From Usnea hakonensis (Eukaryota; Ascomycota; Lecanoromycetes; Lecanorales; Parmeliaceae), in contig BLJB01000177.1 in NCBI GenBank assembly GCA_013423325.1, positions 248,001 to 312,000 of the forward strand: DNA of 64,000 bases. Direction: 5' to 3'. Below are positions 19,669 to 30,916 of this stretch, piece after piece. Within the stretch, counting starts at the first letter, position 1. The number at the start of each line of letters is the position of its first letter. The position numbers and the translations under genes are program-made. The notes under the pieces are model-generated. The model ran no database searches, had not been told where the DNA came from, and was given only the letters and a program-made list of their open reading frames with translations.

Positions 19669-22221
19669 ATGCCAATGGCTGTAGCAATGGCAGAGCGGCC
19701 TACTCATCCTGAGCATTTCGATGTCGACAATGACAATCATACCGAAAAGCTCGAACAGAAGGGCCGCTCAAAAGGCTTCTGGAATTTCCGGAAGTGGACC
19801 AAATCGGAGGACCAGGCAGCAGGCCCCGACCCCAAACAAGAAACACCGCCTCAAACGCCTGTGAGACCCAACGTCGGGCGGCGCTTTTCACGCACCAAAC
19901 AACTCGTTGGCTTACCGCGCTCCACCACATTCAAAAGGCAGGAGGAAGAACAACGTAAAAATTTGACGCCCGTTCAACCTACAATTCAGGAACGCCGTGA
20001 CGTTTCAAAGGTCCGTCAGAGAGCCCTCAGTGCGGTCCCCCCTCCACCACGTCAAACAAGAAGGCAGCAATCAGTGCCTCCAGATCTCCGCCATGTCTTC
20101 CCATCGATTGACGAACGCGTTGGCCCAAATACATCCACTTCAGTCCTACAAGTACAACAAGTACAACAAGCAGAGCCACCCCCTCCGCTACCACCACCAC
20201 TTCTTCCACAGCCTCCACCCGACTCCCAGGAAGACGAAGTCCCCATGTCAGAAGCATCCTACGACGACGCCATCGATGAAGAACTCGCTGAAGAGCTAAA
20301 GAAGAAATGGATCCTCAACTTGAGTATGCATTTCCGGGATAAAACACCGCGAGAAAAGTTTTTCCTCACATACGCCGAGACACCTGATAGATGGAAACGA
20401 GTGACGGTTTCCTGCGACTATCGACACCTGCCGCAGGACTCTCTCGAGGCAGATCTCCAGAGTCTCCACTACCAGAAGGACAAGAGCGCCCGCATCTACG
20501 AATCGATACGTATGTCATTGCCCGACATCCAATTCTACGACACTGTTACAAATCTCAAGCTTGAGACCAAAGACGAACGGCTGCACGTTCATGTCACCGA
20601 AGATGTCAACGAGATCATCCCGTATCCGGCCGTACATTTGGTGAAGCATCTCTCATGTCGTCAATACAAAGAAAGCGAACTCCACTTCGATGAGCACATG
20701 TCAGGATTCGTTTACAGAGTCAACGTGGGCAAGCACACATGGATCAAGAAGGAAATACCGGGTCCCGACAGTGTGGACGAATTCTTGTACGAGGTCAATG
20801 CCCTGAGCGAGCTTGTGGATGCCAAGAATGTTATACAGCTCCAAGGGCTTGTGGTCAACGAAGATAAGACCCTGATCAAAGGGCTACTGCTGAGCTACGC
20901 CGAGCGAGGTGCCCTCATCGACATTATCTACGATAGCAAGGAAGGCCACATCCCTCGCGTCTCATGGGACATGCGAGAGCAATGGGCAAAGCAGATTGTC
21001 CGCGGACTTTCTGAAATTCACGAAGCTGGCTTCGTGCAAGGAGACTTCACGCTTTCCAACATCGTCATCGACGAGAAAGATGAAGCTCAGATAATAGACA
21101 TTAACCGAAGAGGATGCCCTGTGGGCTGGGAATCACCGGAGATGGTACCACTTGTGGAGAGCGGACAAAGGCTGTCAATGTACATAGGTGTAAAGTCCGA
21201 TCTCTATCAACTGGGCATGGTGCTGTGGGCCTTGGCAATGGAAAAAGATGAGCCTGAACGACAGCCTCGACCTCTGAGCCTCGAAGATGCCGGAGTTGAC
21301 ATACCAGTGTACTATCGAGAGCTGGCACAAATATGTCTCGCGGAGAAATCAAAGCAGAGGCTGTCAGCCAGGGATATTCTTGCTCTTTTCGAAACTCCAG
21401 CGATGGTCGAAGAGTACTTGCCAGTTTCATCGAAGGGCACTCAGGGACTGGCTTTGAACTCGGAGCATTGGGACGACTCGTCCACCGGACAACTTGAAGG
21501 TTCCGACTTCATAGGCGAGAGTTTCTGGCAAAGACAGCGCCGATATCAGCAAGAGGATCGAGATTTGATACCTGGCGCATCACAATTACCACAACCCTCC
21601 AGGTATCGCTCCAGTGATCAAGAGAGCAACGAGAGCAGAATCATACGTGGCAGAAGGTACTCTCCTGCCCGGAACACCTGCGCCGGTATTCCTCTTGACG
21701 GGTCGCCGTCTCTAAGTATCAGTCGCGCACCCACTCAGCCAGTGAAGAGGAGCCTACGAAAACGCTCGATCGTCTCCGACAATATCTCTCCGGGCCAGAG
21801 CGAAAGCGGTGAAGTACAAATCATTCCCATATCGCCAACCGGCGATCGCGAGTGGGAAGAAATCAACATGGACGGCACACCATACCTCATTCATCGCGAC
21901 ACACTCGAAGATTTCCACGACGCTGCCGAATTTGCGAATGTGGATAATGTCAGGAGGGTAAAGAATGTTGACAGTTGGAGAAGGGATATCGAGCACGTGG
22001 ACTCGGGGCTTGCGGATATGGATTTGATGGAGTCCGGGCATAAGAATCGGGCTCCTGTGGAGTTGGCGGGGGTGGGTGGGCATGAGAGCTTGACTATTGA
22101 TAAGATGGGAATCAGGGGAGGCAAACATGATGACATGACGGACGACATTGGACTAGAATACGACGACGGAGTTGAGCAATCAGCAACACCAATCGAAAAT
22201 GGTCCTGGACTGGACAGATGA
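19669..22221 (+). CDS. divergent protein kinase-like protein (850 residues)
   Basis: Single-exon gene. Residues 1-215 are disordered and basic, with a Pro-rich tract (PPPPLPPPLLPQPPP). The kinase-like domain spans about residues 345-590: a degenerate glycine loop (FVYRVNVGKH), beta-3 lysine in WIKKEI, a candidate alpha-C glutamate in DEFLYEVNAL, catalytic loop FVQGDFTLSNIVID and metal-binding segment IIDINRRG in place of DFG, followed by GWESPEM in place of APE. Asp and Asn of the loop (GDxxxxN) and Asp of DIN are kept, so activity is possible, but HRD has become QGD and the loop is unusual. The C-terminal 260 residues are disordered and acidic. It belongs to a group of fungal kinases of unknown role. 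Met 19681 is an alternative start. Confidence 0.8.
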   Translation: MPMAVAMAERPTHPEHFDVDNDNHTEKLEQKGRSKGFWNFRKWTKSEDQAAGPDPKQETPPQTPVRPNVGRRFSRTKQLVGLPRSTTFKRQEEEQRKNLTPVQPTIQERRDVSKVRQRALSAVPPPPRQTRRQQSVPPDLRHVFPSIDERVGPNTSTSVLQVQQVQQAEPPPPLPPPLLPQPPPDSQEDEVPMSEASYDDAIDEELAEELKKKWILNLSMHFRDKTPREKFFLTYAETPDRWKRVTVSCDYRHLPQDSLEADLQSLHYQKDKSARIYESIRMSLPDIQFYDTVTNLKLETKDERLHVHVTEDVNEIIPYPAVHLVKHLSCRQYKESELHFDEHMSGFVYRVNVGKHTWIKKEIPGPDSVDEFLYEVNALSELVDAKNVIQLQGLVVNEDKTLIKGLLLSYAERGALIDIIYDSKEGHIPRVSWDMREQWAKQIVRGLSEIHEAGFVQGDFTLSNIVIDEKDEAQIIDINRRGCPVGWESPEMVPLVESGQRLSMYIGVKSDLYQLGMVLWALAMEKDEPERQPRPLSLEDAGVDIPVYYRELAQICLAEKSKQRLSARDILALFETPAMVEEYLPVSSKGTQGLALNSEHWDDSSTGQLEGSDFIGESFWQRQRRYQQEDRDLIPGASQLPQPSRYRSSDQESNESRIIRGRRYSPARNTCAGIPLDGSPSLSISRAPTQPVKRSLRKRSIVSDNISPGQSESGEVQIIPISPTGDREWEEINMDGTPYLIHRDTLEDFHDAAEFANVDNVRRVKNVDSWRRDIEHVDSGLADMDLMESGHKNRAPVELAGVGGHESLTIDKMGIRGGKHDDMTDDIGLEYDDGVEQSATPIENGPGLDR

Positions 22222-23093
22222 CTCGGGACGCACGGCACTACGCCATTAACGACAGCAACGGGGCTACGATAGGATGGATTGTACTATGCATTGACCATTG
22301 TGGTTGCACCTCACCAGCGGTGTCTTGTTTCTGTCATTGAACACTTGAGGAAAACTTGTTATTTAATATTTCGTGCAAGCATATGGGATGTACTTTTTCA
22401 AGCATTTTATCAGCATACCTCTCAGCATTTGGTAGGTGGCATATCTTCGAGGGTGGATACATCTTTCTTTAATTTCGAGCGAGGTGGCGTGTTGAATGGG
22501 TGGTGGATGGTGTTTTCCTTTCCTTTCCTTTTTCCTTTCTCTCTTCTTTCTCTTTTTTCTCCTCATGTAACCGGACTTCATTTATGAAATATGACGTTTG
22601 TATTGTATGATCCTGTTCCAATTCCTCCATCTTTACCCCCCTCCTCCCCTACCCAAAACACACCTCCTCCCCTACCCTAAAACTATCACCTATCCCACAA
22701 CCCATCCACATCCTTCCCTTCCCTTTAAATCATCATACATACAAACAAACCTCACCTCACTTCGCCAGTTCCTAGTAATGTCACCCTTTCCCCTCCCCTC
22801 CCTCTCTCCTCCCCATCCCCATCTCCTTCTCCCCTTCTCCCCCCCCCATCCCCCTCCCTCCCCCTTTCCCCCCCCCTCCTCCCCATCTCTTTCTTAATAA
22901 TAACAAGAAGGGGGAGAGGGTATGCAGGCAAAGCAATAGATCCTTATCTCGTCTCGATTCCGGTGCTGCGTGTTGGTGCTGGTGTTGGTGTTGGTGTTGG
23001 TGTTGGGAATGGGGTAGATGGGTGTGGTTGGTTTTAGTGGTGTGGTGTTTTTATTGCTGGGGGGTTTTGAGGGTGGGAGGTGGATGTTTTTTT

Positions 23094-23129
<36 letters not shown>

Positions 23130-23555
23130 GGGGGGGGGGGGGGGGGGGGGTGTTTTTGGGGGGGGGGGGGGGGGGAATAGGGGGTGTAGAGCAAGGGGGG
23201 AAGGGGGGAGGGTCACAGGTGGTTGGTTTTAAGATTGTGGCAGATGTTTCTGGTTTGGGAGAGATGTTGGGGCGATGATGGAGGATGATGTTGTATATTT
23301 CGTATGTTTTTGGGAGGGATAGAATTGACGTTTGGGTCTTGTGATTGTGGTACGTGCTATCCATTGATCTGATCTGATCTGAGAGACTTGATGTTCCTAG
23401 ACGAGATGGGGCTGTCGTATTTTTATGGTGCGTCTCGTGGCTATTTATGCGTGTTTCGGCGCAATATGAGTATGGGATACAATGAGCTTGTCGTTTCAGC
23501 GCTCGAAGCTCGAGCCATTATCTGGTTTCATAGTGCGATTGTTTGGGTAGATCTG
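22222..23555. other. intergenic, low-complexity, strongly strand-asymmetric
   Basis: 3' side of both neighbouring genes (convergent). From 22610 to 22895 the plus strand is C/T-rich (CCCTCCCC words); from 22975 to 23275 it is G-rich, with a GGTGTT hexamer array (22977-23003) and long poly-G runs. The long Pro- or Gly-rich frames here come only from these runs. No gene is seen. Confidence 0.6.
23096..23175. repeat. poly-G tracts
   Basis: Three G runs (about 33, 21 and 18 G) separated by single A or short TGTTTTT. They could form G-quadruplexes, and run length in a read assembly is unreliable. Confidence 0.9.
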
Positions 23556-24502
23556 CTATGCTGCTCCGGCTGCGGCTGCAGCTTGAGGCTGTGCATTATC
23601 CTCCTCGTCCTGGGCTCGGTCAGCATGCTAGGACGATAGGAATAGTGCGGCGGTTGCGTACCTCGAAGGATCTTGGTCGGTACGCTGGGGTCGTTAGATC
23701 AGAGTTGAGGTTGACTTCCGGGTCGTTCGCGGCCACCTTCCGCGCCTCGTCCCATGCGTACCAACGTTCCGTGAGGGTATGCTTTATCTTGGCTTGTGTT
23801 TGCCGAATCTGGACGGAGGACTTGGAGTTAGCGGTGATGTTCTCAAAGCTAGGATGAAGGGGTTACGCGTGGATGCGGAAGGCAGCGATTCGTTTGTCAT
23901 TGGAGAATACTGACCGTCCTGTCCCGCTCTTTGGCTTCCTGGACTCCGGCTGATCTGCGTATTCTGATCCGCTCCTGGGACTCCGTTGCGATTCTGTTTC
24001 GCTCCTTGCAGCAAATGTACCAGAGCGAATGTAAGTCTTCCCAAGATTTACGCCGTAGCTCTTCAACGGTCCAGGGACGACCTGCGTCGATTTAGTTGGC
24101 TGGCTTGGATTCGGAAGATTTGTAGTGTGTACCCTTTGCTTTCACCTCTTCTATTGTACTCAATGCTTTCCGCTCGCTATTGAAGAAACCCCACAGCCCA
24201 TGGTTTGGATCGACCGAGATCTTGGTTCTCCTCTCCGGATCCAGTACAGGGCGTGGCAGAGGGTGCTTCGACATTGAATTTCCATATTTGAGACCCGTTC
24301 TTCGTAGAGCCGATTCGCCTCTGTGATTGTTTCCGTCGCGTTTCTTTCTGGCGCGCACTGAGAGGGCCGCGGTTGTTGAAAAGGAGGATCGTTGATGTAG
24401 AGGTTGGGACATCGAGGCGAGTAGAGGCGCGAGGAAAATGGGAGGATGCAATTCCGACGATTTGGCGGACATTCCGCGTAAGTTTGAGAGCTGGAGCTTC
24501 AT
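23556..24502 (-). CDS. MRPL4: mitochondrial ribosomal protein uL29m (MRPL47 / yeast Mrpl4 family)
   Basis: Large-subunit mitoribosome protein near the exit tunnel. Four exons: 24133-24472 (or from ATG 24502), 23915-24081, 23662-23808 and 23556-23609; introns of 51, 106 and 52 nt with GTACAC, GTCAGT and GTACGC donors. The spliced length from 24472 is 708 nt, 235 residues (245 from 24502). The N-terminus is a presequence-like stretch (MSQPLHQRSSFSTTAALSVR). The family core is evident: HGLWGFFNSERKALST, then GRPWTVEELRRKSWEDLHSL, WYICCKERNRIATE and IKHTLTERWYAWDEAR. The C-terminus is Ala/Gln-rich. The gene shares an approximately 200-bp divergent promoter with NOT2, so two gene-expression housekeeping genes are back to back. 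Confidence 0.92.
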
Positions 24503-24703
24503 GTTTCGGCGTCGAGTCCGGCTTCTGGTCAGAAATGATGCCGGCGATGAGCAAACAGTGAATCCAAGCTTGAGAAAGGCTGGCACGGAGCGGAACAACG
24601 AAAATCCAATAGACGCCGCAAGCGCGCCTGCACATTGCAAGCCGAAAACGCTTTTTTGGAAGGCAGGAGCATTACACAAAAGTGCAGTAGCTTTTCAAGA
24701 GTC
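24503..24703. promoter_or_regulatory. divergent promoter uL29m / NOT2
   Basis: About 200 bp separate the first ATG of each gene. I see no TATA box, as expected for housekeeping promoters. Confidence 0.5.
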
Positions 24704-27318
24704 ATGAATCGGCAAGGTAAGACACTATCTCTCTATGTTTTGCATTCTTTCTGGCCACTGGAGCCATATCTAGGACAGCTGGAGCAGCGGTCTGAACATG
24801 CCTGGATTCAATGTGGGCGACGCGGGGGAAGCGTTCGAAGAGAACCTCTCGCCCAAGAAGAAGACTGGTAGCGCCAGAACGTCGAAAAAGTCTAAGAGGA
24901 GGAATGTTATCCGCTGGGACTGGTTGGGGGAGCAAGAACCTACGGATCCAAGTCCTACGGGCGCCCAGCAGCAGGCTCTAGACATTGAGGCTGGGACTGA
25001 AGCCAGTCCAGAGCTTGTTGCGGAAACGTTGATACTTGAAGCCCCCGAACTTTCTCCTGAAGCTCTTCCCTCCCTAGATCATCAAATAGAGGATATATCC
25101 CCTGATAATAATTCCACCGCTCCTGGAACGCCCTCGCTCCAGGACGATCAAGACGAGGATGCTCCCAATGATGACCTACATTCACTGACAGCGATCGAAC
25201 ATAACGATGAAATTATTGAGTTTCAACAGGCCCAAGAAGAGCAAAAGGCTGACGACTGGCCACCAGAAAATTTGCGTCCAAGTGCGCAGAATCTGCGATA
25301 TGGTGGATACCCCGCCCAACCGGCGCCCCAGAACCGAAACACACCGTTAGGATCGGCAAGATTACAAAATACTTCGAAGCTAGGTGTGATTGAGCCTTCG
25401 TCGTCTCGCATCGTACAATGGAGCGCTGACGTTCTTGGACTCGTCAGGTAATGGCACGAATTGGGGCTTTGGAGCACCTGCAAACGGTGCGCCAGGCTTG
25501 CCCAGTGTGCAAACGAGCCATGTAGGTGCAGGCACGTCAAGCTTTGCGCAGAGAGTGGGCGGTTCTCAGCCTGCAGCACCTCTAGATTTATCGTAAGTCT
25601 ATAGCTCTACCGAACTGCTTGCTATAGCCTGAGAAATCCTGGACACAGTCTGGATCGTGCTGATTTGGCTACGCCGTCTTCTTAGCGAATTTCCTTCCTT
25701 ATCTGGTGGCACATCTCAGCCTCAATACCAAAACACAAGTCAAGCCATATGGGCGAATCAACGAGTCGCTCAGCAGACTCCTGTCCAGCGCCCGCAACAG
25801 TCCCATCCAGTAAGTTCGCAAGCACAGCAACAGCATCAGCCAGTTCAACAAAGTCAGGACCAGTCTCAGAGAGGAAACGATGACATGTACTCTGCAGCAT
25901 CGAACTTGCAAAACTCCCTGGATGATCATCGCTATGGTAGCCAAAGTGGAATTGGACAGATAGCGGCATCTCGGCAGCCTCAGTCAACCAGCGTCGACGA
26001 TTTTCCGCCTCTTGGTAGGAATGGTACCGATGAAAGTGACGGCGATCGAAGGAATATTATGCAGAACGCGGGGTTTGGCGGGTTTGCAAATGCGAATACT
26101 TTCCCACTGTCTCAAGATCAAATATCAAATCGCCACGGCTTGCCAAGCGCATCAAGTAGTCAAGCGAATAACACTCGGTCATCCTCGGTTGTGGAAAGAC
26201 TGACGTCACCCAACGGCATGGGGTTCGGAGGTATTCATGACCTGACATTCAGGCCGTCTAAATAAATCCCACTGACTTATTATAAGCATCGTCGACTGGA
26301 CGGTCTCCGATCGAATCAAATCGTCAAGGCCAAGCTGGCATGTTGGATCGAGACAGAAACGTAAGAAGATTCATCAATCCTTCGAGTTGATCAGGATCTT
26401 CTGACCAGTCAGACAGAATATAGCTACGACGCAGGGCAATGCTCGGAATGAATACAGCATGAATGCGCTACTGACCAATTTCAACGACTCACAATTTCCA
26501 CCCCAGCAGCAGACAAGCCAACCGCAACAGACGCCGCAAGGGCGGCAAGATTACGGGGCAAGGACAGGCGATTCCACTCGATCAAACCACACGCCAGACC
26601 GGACCCCTTTGCCCCAAATGAGTGCAATCGATGAGTTTGGACTTCCAGGATTTCTGAGCTCGATAAGCAATGAAAATCCTGACGTCTCCTATCTCGCGAG
26701 GGGGCAGGACTTGACGACGCTTGGCCTCAATTTGAATTCTGCGGAGTGGGCCACCACCACACGCTAGATAGATCGTTCAAAAGCTGACCGGGCTACGTAG
26801 ACCTCTCTACCCCTCGTTCGCCGGACCTTTTGCCGAACCAGGCTCGAGACCGATGCAGCCAGATTTTCGATTACCTGAATGTTACACGGTTGACAATATC
26901 CACGCTGTAAGGGAGAAGATACCGCACTTTTCCGATGAGACACTCTTTTGGATCTTTTACACTCAACCTCGAGACATCATACAGGAGTTTGCTGCAGCAG
27001 AATTGTACGTTTTACCCTCGTGTCTCGAATTCTGTTGCTGATACAATGTCAAGAACCAACCGTAATTGGAGGTTCCATACCGATCTCAAGATGTGGCTTA
27101 CGAAAGACATCACTCTGCCAGAGCCGATGCAGCTGAGTCTCGAGAAAGAGCAAGGGAGCTATGTTTTCTTCAATCAGATGGCGTGGGAGAAAGTCAGAGT
27201 GAGTGACGACCGCTTCAAATGGGTTGACAGGATTTTCTAACGGGTGAAGGTGTCTAACTTTGAGCTACAATACAAGCAATTGGCACCGAGCTTGTCATCG
27301 CGTCCAAATGGTCCATAG
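24704..27318 (+). CDS. NOT2: CCR4-NOT complex subunit NOT2
   Basis: Scaffold subunit of the deadenylase and transcription complex. The C-terminal NOT box is clear: PLYPSFAGPFAEPGSRPM, IPHFSDETLFWIFYTQPRD and NRNWRFHTDLKMWLTKD. The middle is Gln/Ser-rich, with APLDLSEFPSLSGG and SVDDFPPLGRNG. Nine exons: 24704-24716, 25267-25383, 25448-25592, 25686-26230, 26287-26360, 26417-26745, 26801-27004, 27054-27198, 27250-27318; the total is 1641 nt, 546 residues, with every join in phase. Exon 1 is 13 nt (MNRQ plus one base, GTAAGA donor) and joins across 550 nt to a CTGAC/CCACCAG acceptor, giving MNRQENLRPSAQNLRYGG, which fits the NOT2 N-terminus as I remember it. The intron carries a long ORF from ATG 24798 that is in phase with exon 2, so an alternative 698-residue form is possible. 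Confidence 0.9.
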
Positions 27319-27580
27319 TCGTTTTAGCGAAGGCGTTGGGTGGATGGACAGAAAATGCTAAGCTCAATACCGGCAGTATTAGAGGCTGTCAGGGCTGGCA
27401 TGGGAGCTGCATGCTCTTGTTACTCATTCACACAGGGTCGTGATTAGCGAAGACACGATAGGCAAAAGAGTTCTTATTTCTATGATGGCACTGCTAGGCT
27501 CATTTCCATCTGCGAATTGCTTCAGTATCACGAGGATGATCACCATATCGCGGTGCTAACTAGACAGATACGATACATCT

Positions 27581-29564
27581 TCACTCCTTCACCTTGAATC
27601 GATACGCGTCCTTTCGGTCCAAATAGACCACCTTGTCTCCGAGGCCAGCCTCCTCCATCGCTTTTTTGAAATCCGACAGCGGCGACAGGAACACGTCGTA
27701 GTCACTAGGTAGAATTTTTCCACTCGTCAGCAAAGTCATCCAAAGAAACGCAGTTCCGCTCAAGATGGGGCCCTTCTCCTCCTATTCCATCCCATCCCAT
27801 CCCGTCTCATACTCTTACCCCTTCAACCCCACCTAACGCACTAGACATTTCCTCTCCACTGACACCAAAGAAAAAAAGGGGCCTTGCAAAAACCACAACC
27901 ACTCACTCATAATGAACCGGAATCGTCACGTCCGCCCCAATCATCCGCACGAGCTGCACCCCTTGCGCCGCGTCCATGGTCACCATTAGTAATGGCAGGT
28001 TTGGGGACGGGATCGTCGTCCCGCCTAGGTGGACGAGCATGAGGTCGATGGAAGGGTAGCGGGTCGGGATGGTGGAGAGCTCGGGGATTAGGAGGGTGTC
28101 GCCGGATATGTAGATGCGGTAGGTTGGGTGGAAGGGGTTGGTTGTGGGAGGGGGGTTGGGGTTGGGGTTTGAGGGGGGGGAGAGGTGGCCTAGTTCGAGG
28201 AGCCAGCCGTTTGTGGGGGGGACCTGTGGGGGGAGGGGGGTGTGAGATTGAGGTTGAGGTTGAGGTTGAGGTTGAGATTTGTTTTGGGGGGGGGGGGAGA
28301 GGGAAGAACATGGGACAGAAGAAATGAAAAGACCCACAGCGCCCAACAAATCGTTCACCTTCCCCGCCACGCCCCCCGGCCCTGGCGGCACGTGTTTCCC
28401 GGGCATCCCCGTCACTTTGATCGCCGCGCGGCTTTTGCTGCCTTTGATCTCGACGAGGCATTCGTCGAAGAAATCGAGGTCGTGAATGGAGGTGAAGGCT
28501 TCGGAGGGGTCTTTTTTGTTGGTGGGGGTGGAGGCGAGGTGGGATTTTGCGTGGGGGGTCGTTATTATTGGGAGGTCTGTTTTGGGGGGGGGGAGTTTAG
28601 TTGTGGGGGGTTTTTTGGGAGGGGAAAGGGGAGGGAAGGGGAGGTTTTGAGGAAAGGTTATTGGTGGATGAACTTACCGCGGCGGAGGGATGCTTCGACC
28701 TATGCAGCATTTCCGGAGTTAGCGTTGCTGCTTGGGGTTGAGGGTTTTGGGATTGTGATGAAAGTTCTTTGGGATGAAAGGAGGGTTGGAAGAAGAGGAG
28801 GAGTTTTGGTGTGTGATATTTGGGGGAATGGGGTTGAGAATGTACGTACGTGCTGGTCGAAATGGTCGCTATTTGAAGATATCAGAAGACGGGTTCAGCG
28901 TGGCTCTTTGACTCTATGAACTACGGGGTGGATAAGGAAAGTGGGGTTGGTGGACGCAGTGTGGTTTATAGGAGGAAGGGAGGTATACGCGTGGTAATGA
29001 GACAGACAGATCAGATCTATTCTCGGTAGGTCGTGGAGGTCGACAGCTGGGTTTGTCTGACGGGTCGCCGTCACGCCGGGTCCAAGGTGCACGTGATCTC
29101 CTGCGTGGAGGAAGTTCTATATGTTTGATTCAGACACGTGTTTTTCGTTTATGGTATATAGAACGAGGAGTAGGAATAGGAGTGGGAGGGATGAATACCG
29201 GACTAAAAACTATTAGCGTCGTAGCTCACATGTAGAGTAGCAGAAAAGACCAAATAGTATCTTACTCCGTCATCAATCGAATTCCCTCCCATTCTCTGTT
29301 CATGGAGAAAAACGGTCAATAAATTCACATCCGCAACCCATAGTCTTCACTTCTACATTCTTTTTGCATTTTGGAGCAGTACGTATCTTACAATATCGTA
29401 GTGGCGGTACCCACAAACAACAATTGGGCGTTCTCGCCTCCAGCATTGGTCGGATGGAATTTGGTTGCTTTGGGGTCTGGTAGGGATTCTGGGATTGTGG
29501 CGGCGGTGGGGAAATCTCTTGTTGCTGGCTGCGCATGGGTGGGGTCGATGGTGAGGTATTTCAT
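27581..29564 (-). CDS. metallo-beta-lactamase-fold hydrolase, nine exons with microexons
   Basis: Zinc hydrolase of the UlaG-like / metallo-beta-lactamase superfamily; the substrate is unknown. Exons: 29392-29564, 29266-29295, 29199-29202 (4 nt), 28989-29116, 28850-28868 (19 nt), 28678-28699 (22 nt), 28338-28576, 27907-28223, 27581-27704. The total is 1056 nt, 351 residues. Motifs appear in order: LLFVGTATTIL, IRLMTDPNFLHAGDHVHLGP (Asp-Pro from the 4-nt exon), the metal motif LSHYHADHFDQH (HxHxDH, split between exons 4 and 5), DLPIITTPHAK, TGMPGKHVPP, NGWLLELG, YISGDTLL (metal Asp), HLGGTTIPS, and PVHYDDYDVFLSPL (last His ligand). No signal peptide is seen. The C/G-rich introns (for example 28224-28337) explain why an opposite-strand frame of 225 codons is open here. 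Confidence 0.9.
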
Positions 29565-30916
29565 TGTGAGATGGTTTGGGGCTGTTTGATTGTGATCTAG
29601 GTAAACTGTGCTATGTGCGTTTTTTTTTTATTTTTGTGGAATGGACTTGTTTGTTGATGGAGATAGGAGATGAGGTCATAGTTGGTATAATGGTGAAAAT
29701 TATACCTATGACGACAGTGATCGCGGTACTAGAGTATTATTATAGTTGCCGCACTGCAACTTTCCTTTCTACACCATCTCTCCGCTTGATCAAATTCTGG
29801 CCAAGTCCTAGGTGAATCTCGATTGAGGTGTACAACCTACACTCGCGCAATGGCAGGCGTGTCCCATTCTTAATTGGTACTCTCCGAGACTCGGACTCGA
29901 CGACCAAAGAAACCGTCTAGTCACTTTTCCTGCCAAAGTTTGGGCGTAGCACTCCACCACAATTGGTACTTTTCAGGATCAACGAAAACTGCTCCTGATA
30001 TGGAGTGGTACTGTGAAACAAGCTGCGATGCGGCACGGGTCGCCGGGCATCAAGTAGGCGAATTCTTGGGTTGCATTCAGCAGCCGAGGAATTCGCAGGC
30101 TTAGCTAAGACAAACCATCGCTGCCCATCCTCGTGTCATCCAGAATCGAGTTACGATGCTCAAATCCTTGCGGGAGATGGAGCAATCTGATTGGCTTGCT
30201 TTCGGCCGCTGATAAGGGAGATAGCGGACTTTTGGATGACACGCTACACCCGGCTCAACAAGGTGAGCAGTCCTCATGGGTGGGGTGTGGAATAGCCATG
30301 CCGTCTTTGGGATGAGGCACGGATGCGGGTTGAGGAATATTGCAGGCAGGATCTCGCGGAGAATTATGCTATTCGAAAGATCCGTCGGTTATCGTTTACC
30401 CATATCCAGCCTATTCCCACGACGAGAAGTTCTTTGAAAGCCTGGATTTCATCGTCGTGCAGTAGGATTGGCGATCGGCAGGCACAGGTGTAAACATCAT
30501 ACCACTTCAGTGAGATGGCGCACTTGTTATTATTGCTGGGCTGTGTTTTGCATCTTGCAACCCATACGGCAGCTCATAATTCGTGAGTATTGCGTACGGA
30601 TCTTGTGATGGCAAACAGCCCGATGCTACCTCAGGTAAGTTGCATTACGCCCATCAATTGGGATTCGTGTACGTCAGCTCCTACTTCTTAAATCCCCTAC
30701 GTTCGCATGCTGATCGTTTTGTATTAGCATAAGCCAAGAAAAAGACTCAAATAAGGCAAACTCCCTTCTTACCTGGAGCCAAACTCCAGATCAATTCTCA
30801 CTCCTACACTCTGTGCTTATTGTGAGTCGCTTTGGTTTCAAATAGAGATCGGAAAGCAGTTTCTTGTAACCTTTTCCGTGTCGTTGCCTGTACTCTCTTC
30901 CAGAAAACTCTGCGCA
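29565..30916. other. intergenic, divergent spacer
   Basis: Upstream of both neighbours. It has a T9 run near 29622 and several short frames (for example 30133-30315) without domain. A TCGACGAC/GTCGT-rich part (29880-30450) looks less AT-rich than the rest and may be an old gene remnant, but I cannot assign it. Confidence 0.3.

Noticed and set aside
22894..23364. Long Pro-rich (minus) and Gly-rich (plus) open frames
   Set aside because: They arise only from poly-C/poly-G and GGTGTT repeats; no start context, domain or splice structure.
28242..28919. 225-codon plus-strand frame with Gly/Val-rich product
   Set aside because: Antisense to exons 5-7 and G-rich introns of the metallo-beta-lactamase gene, whose motifs and splicing are clear.
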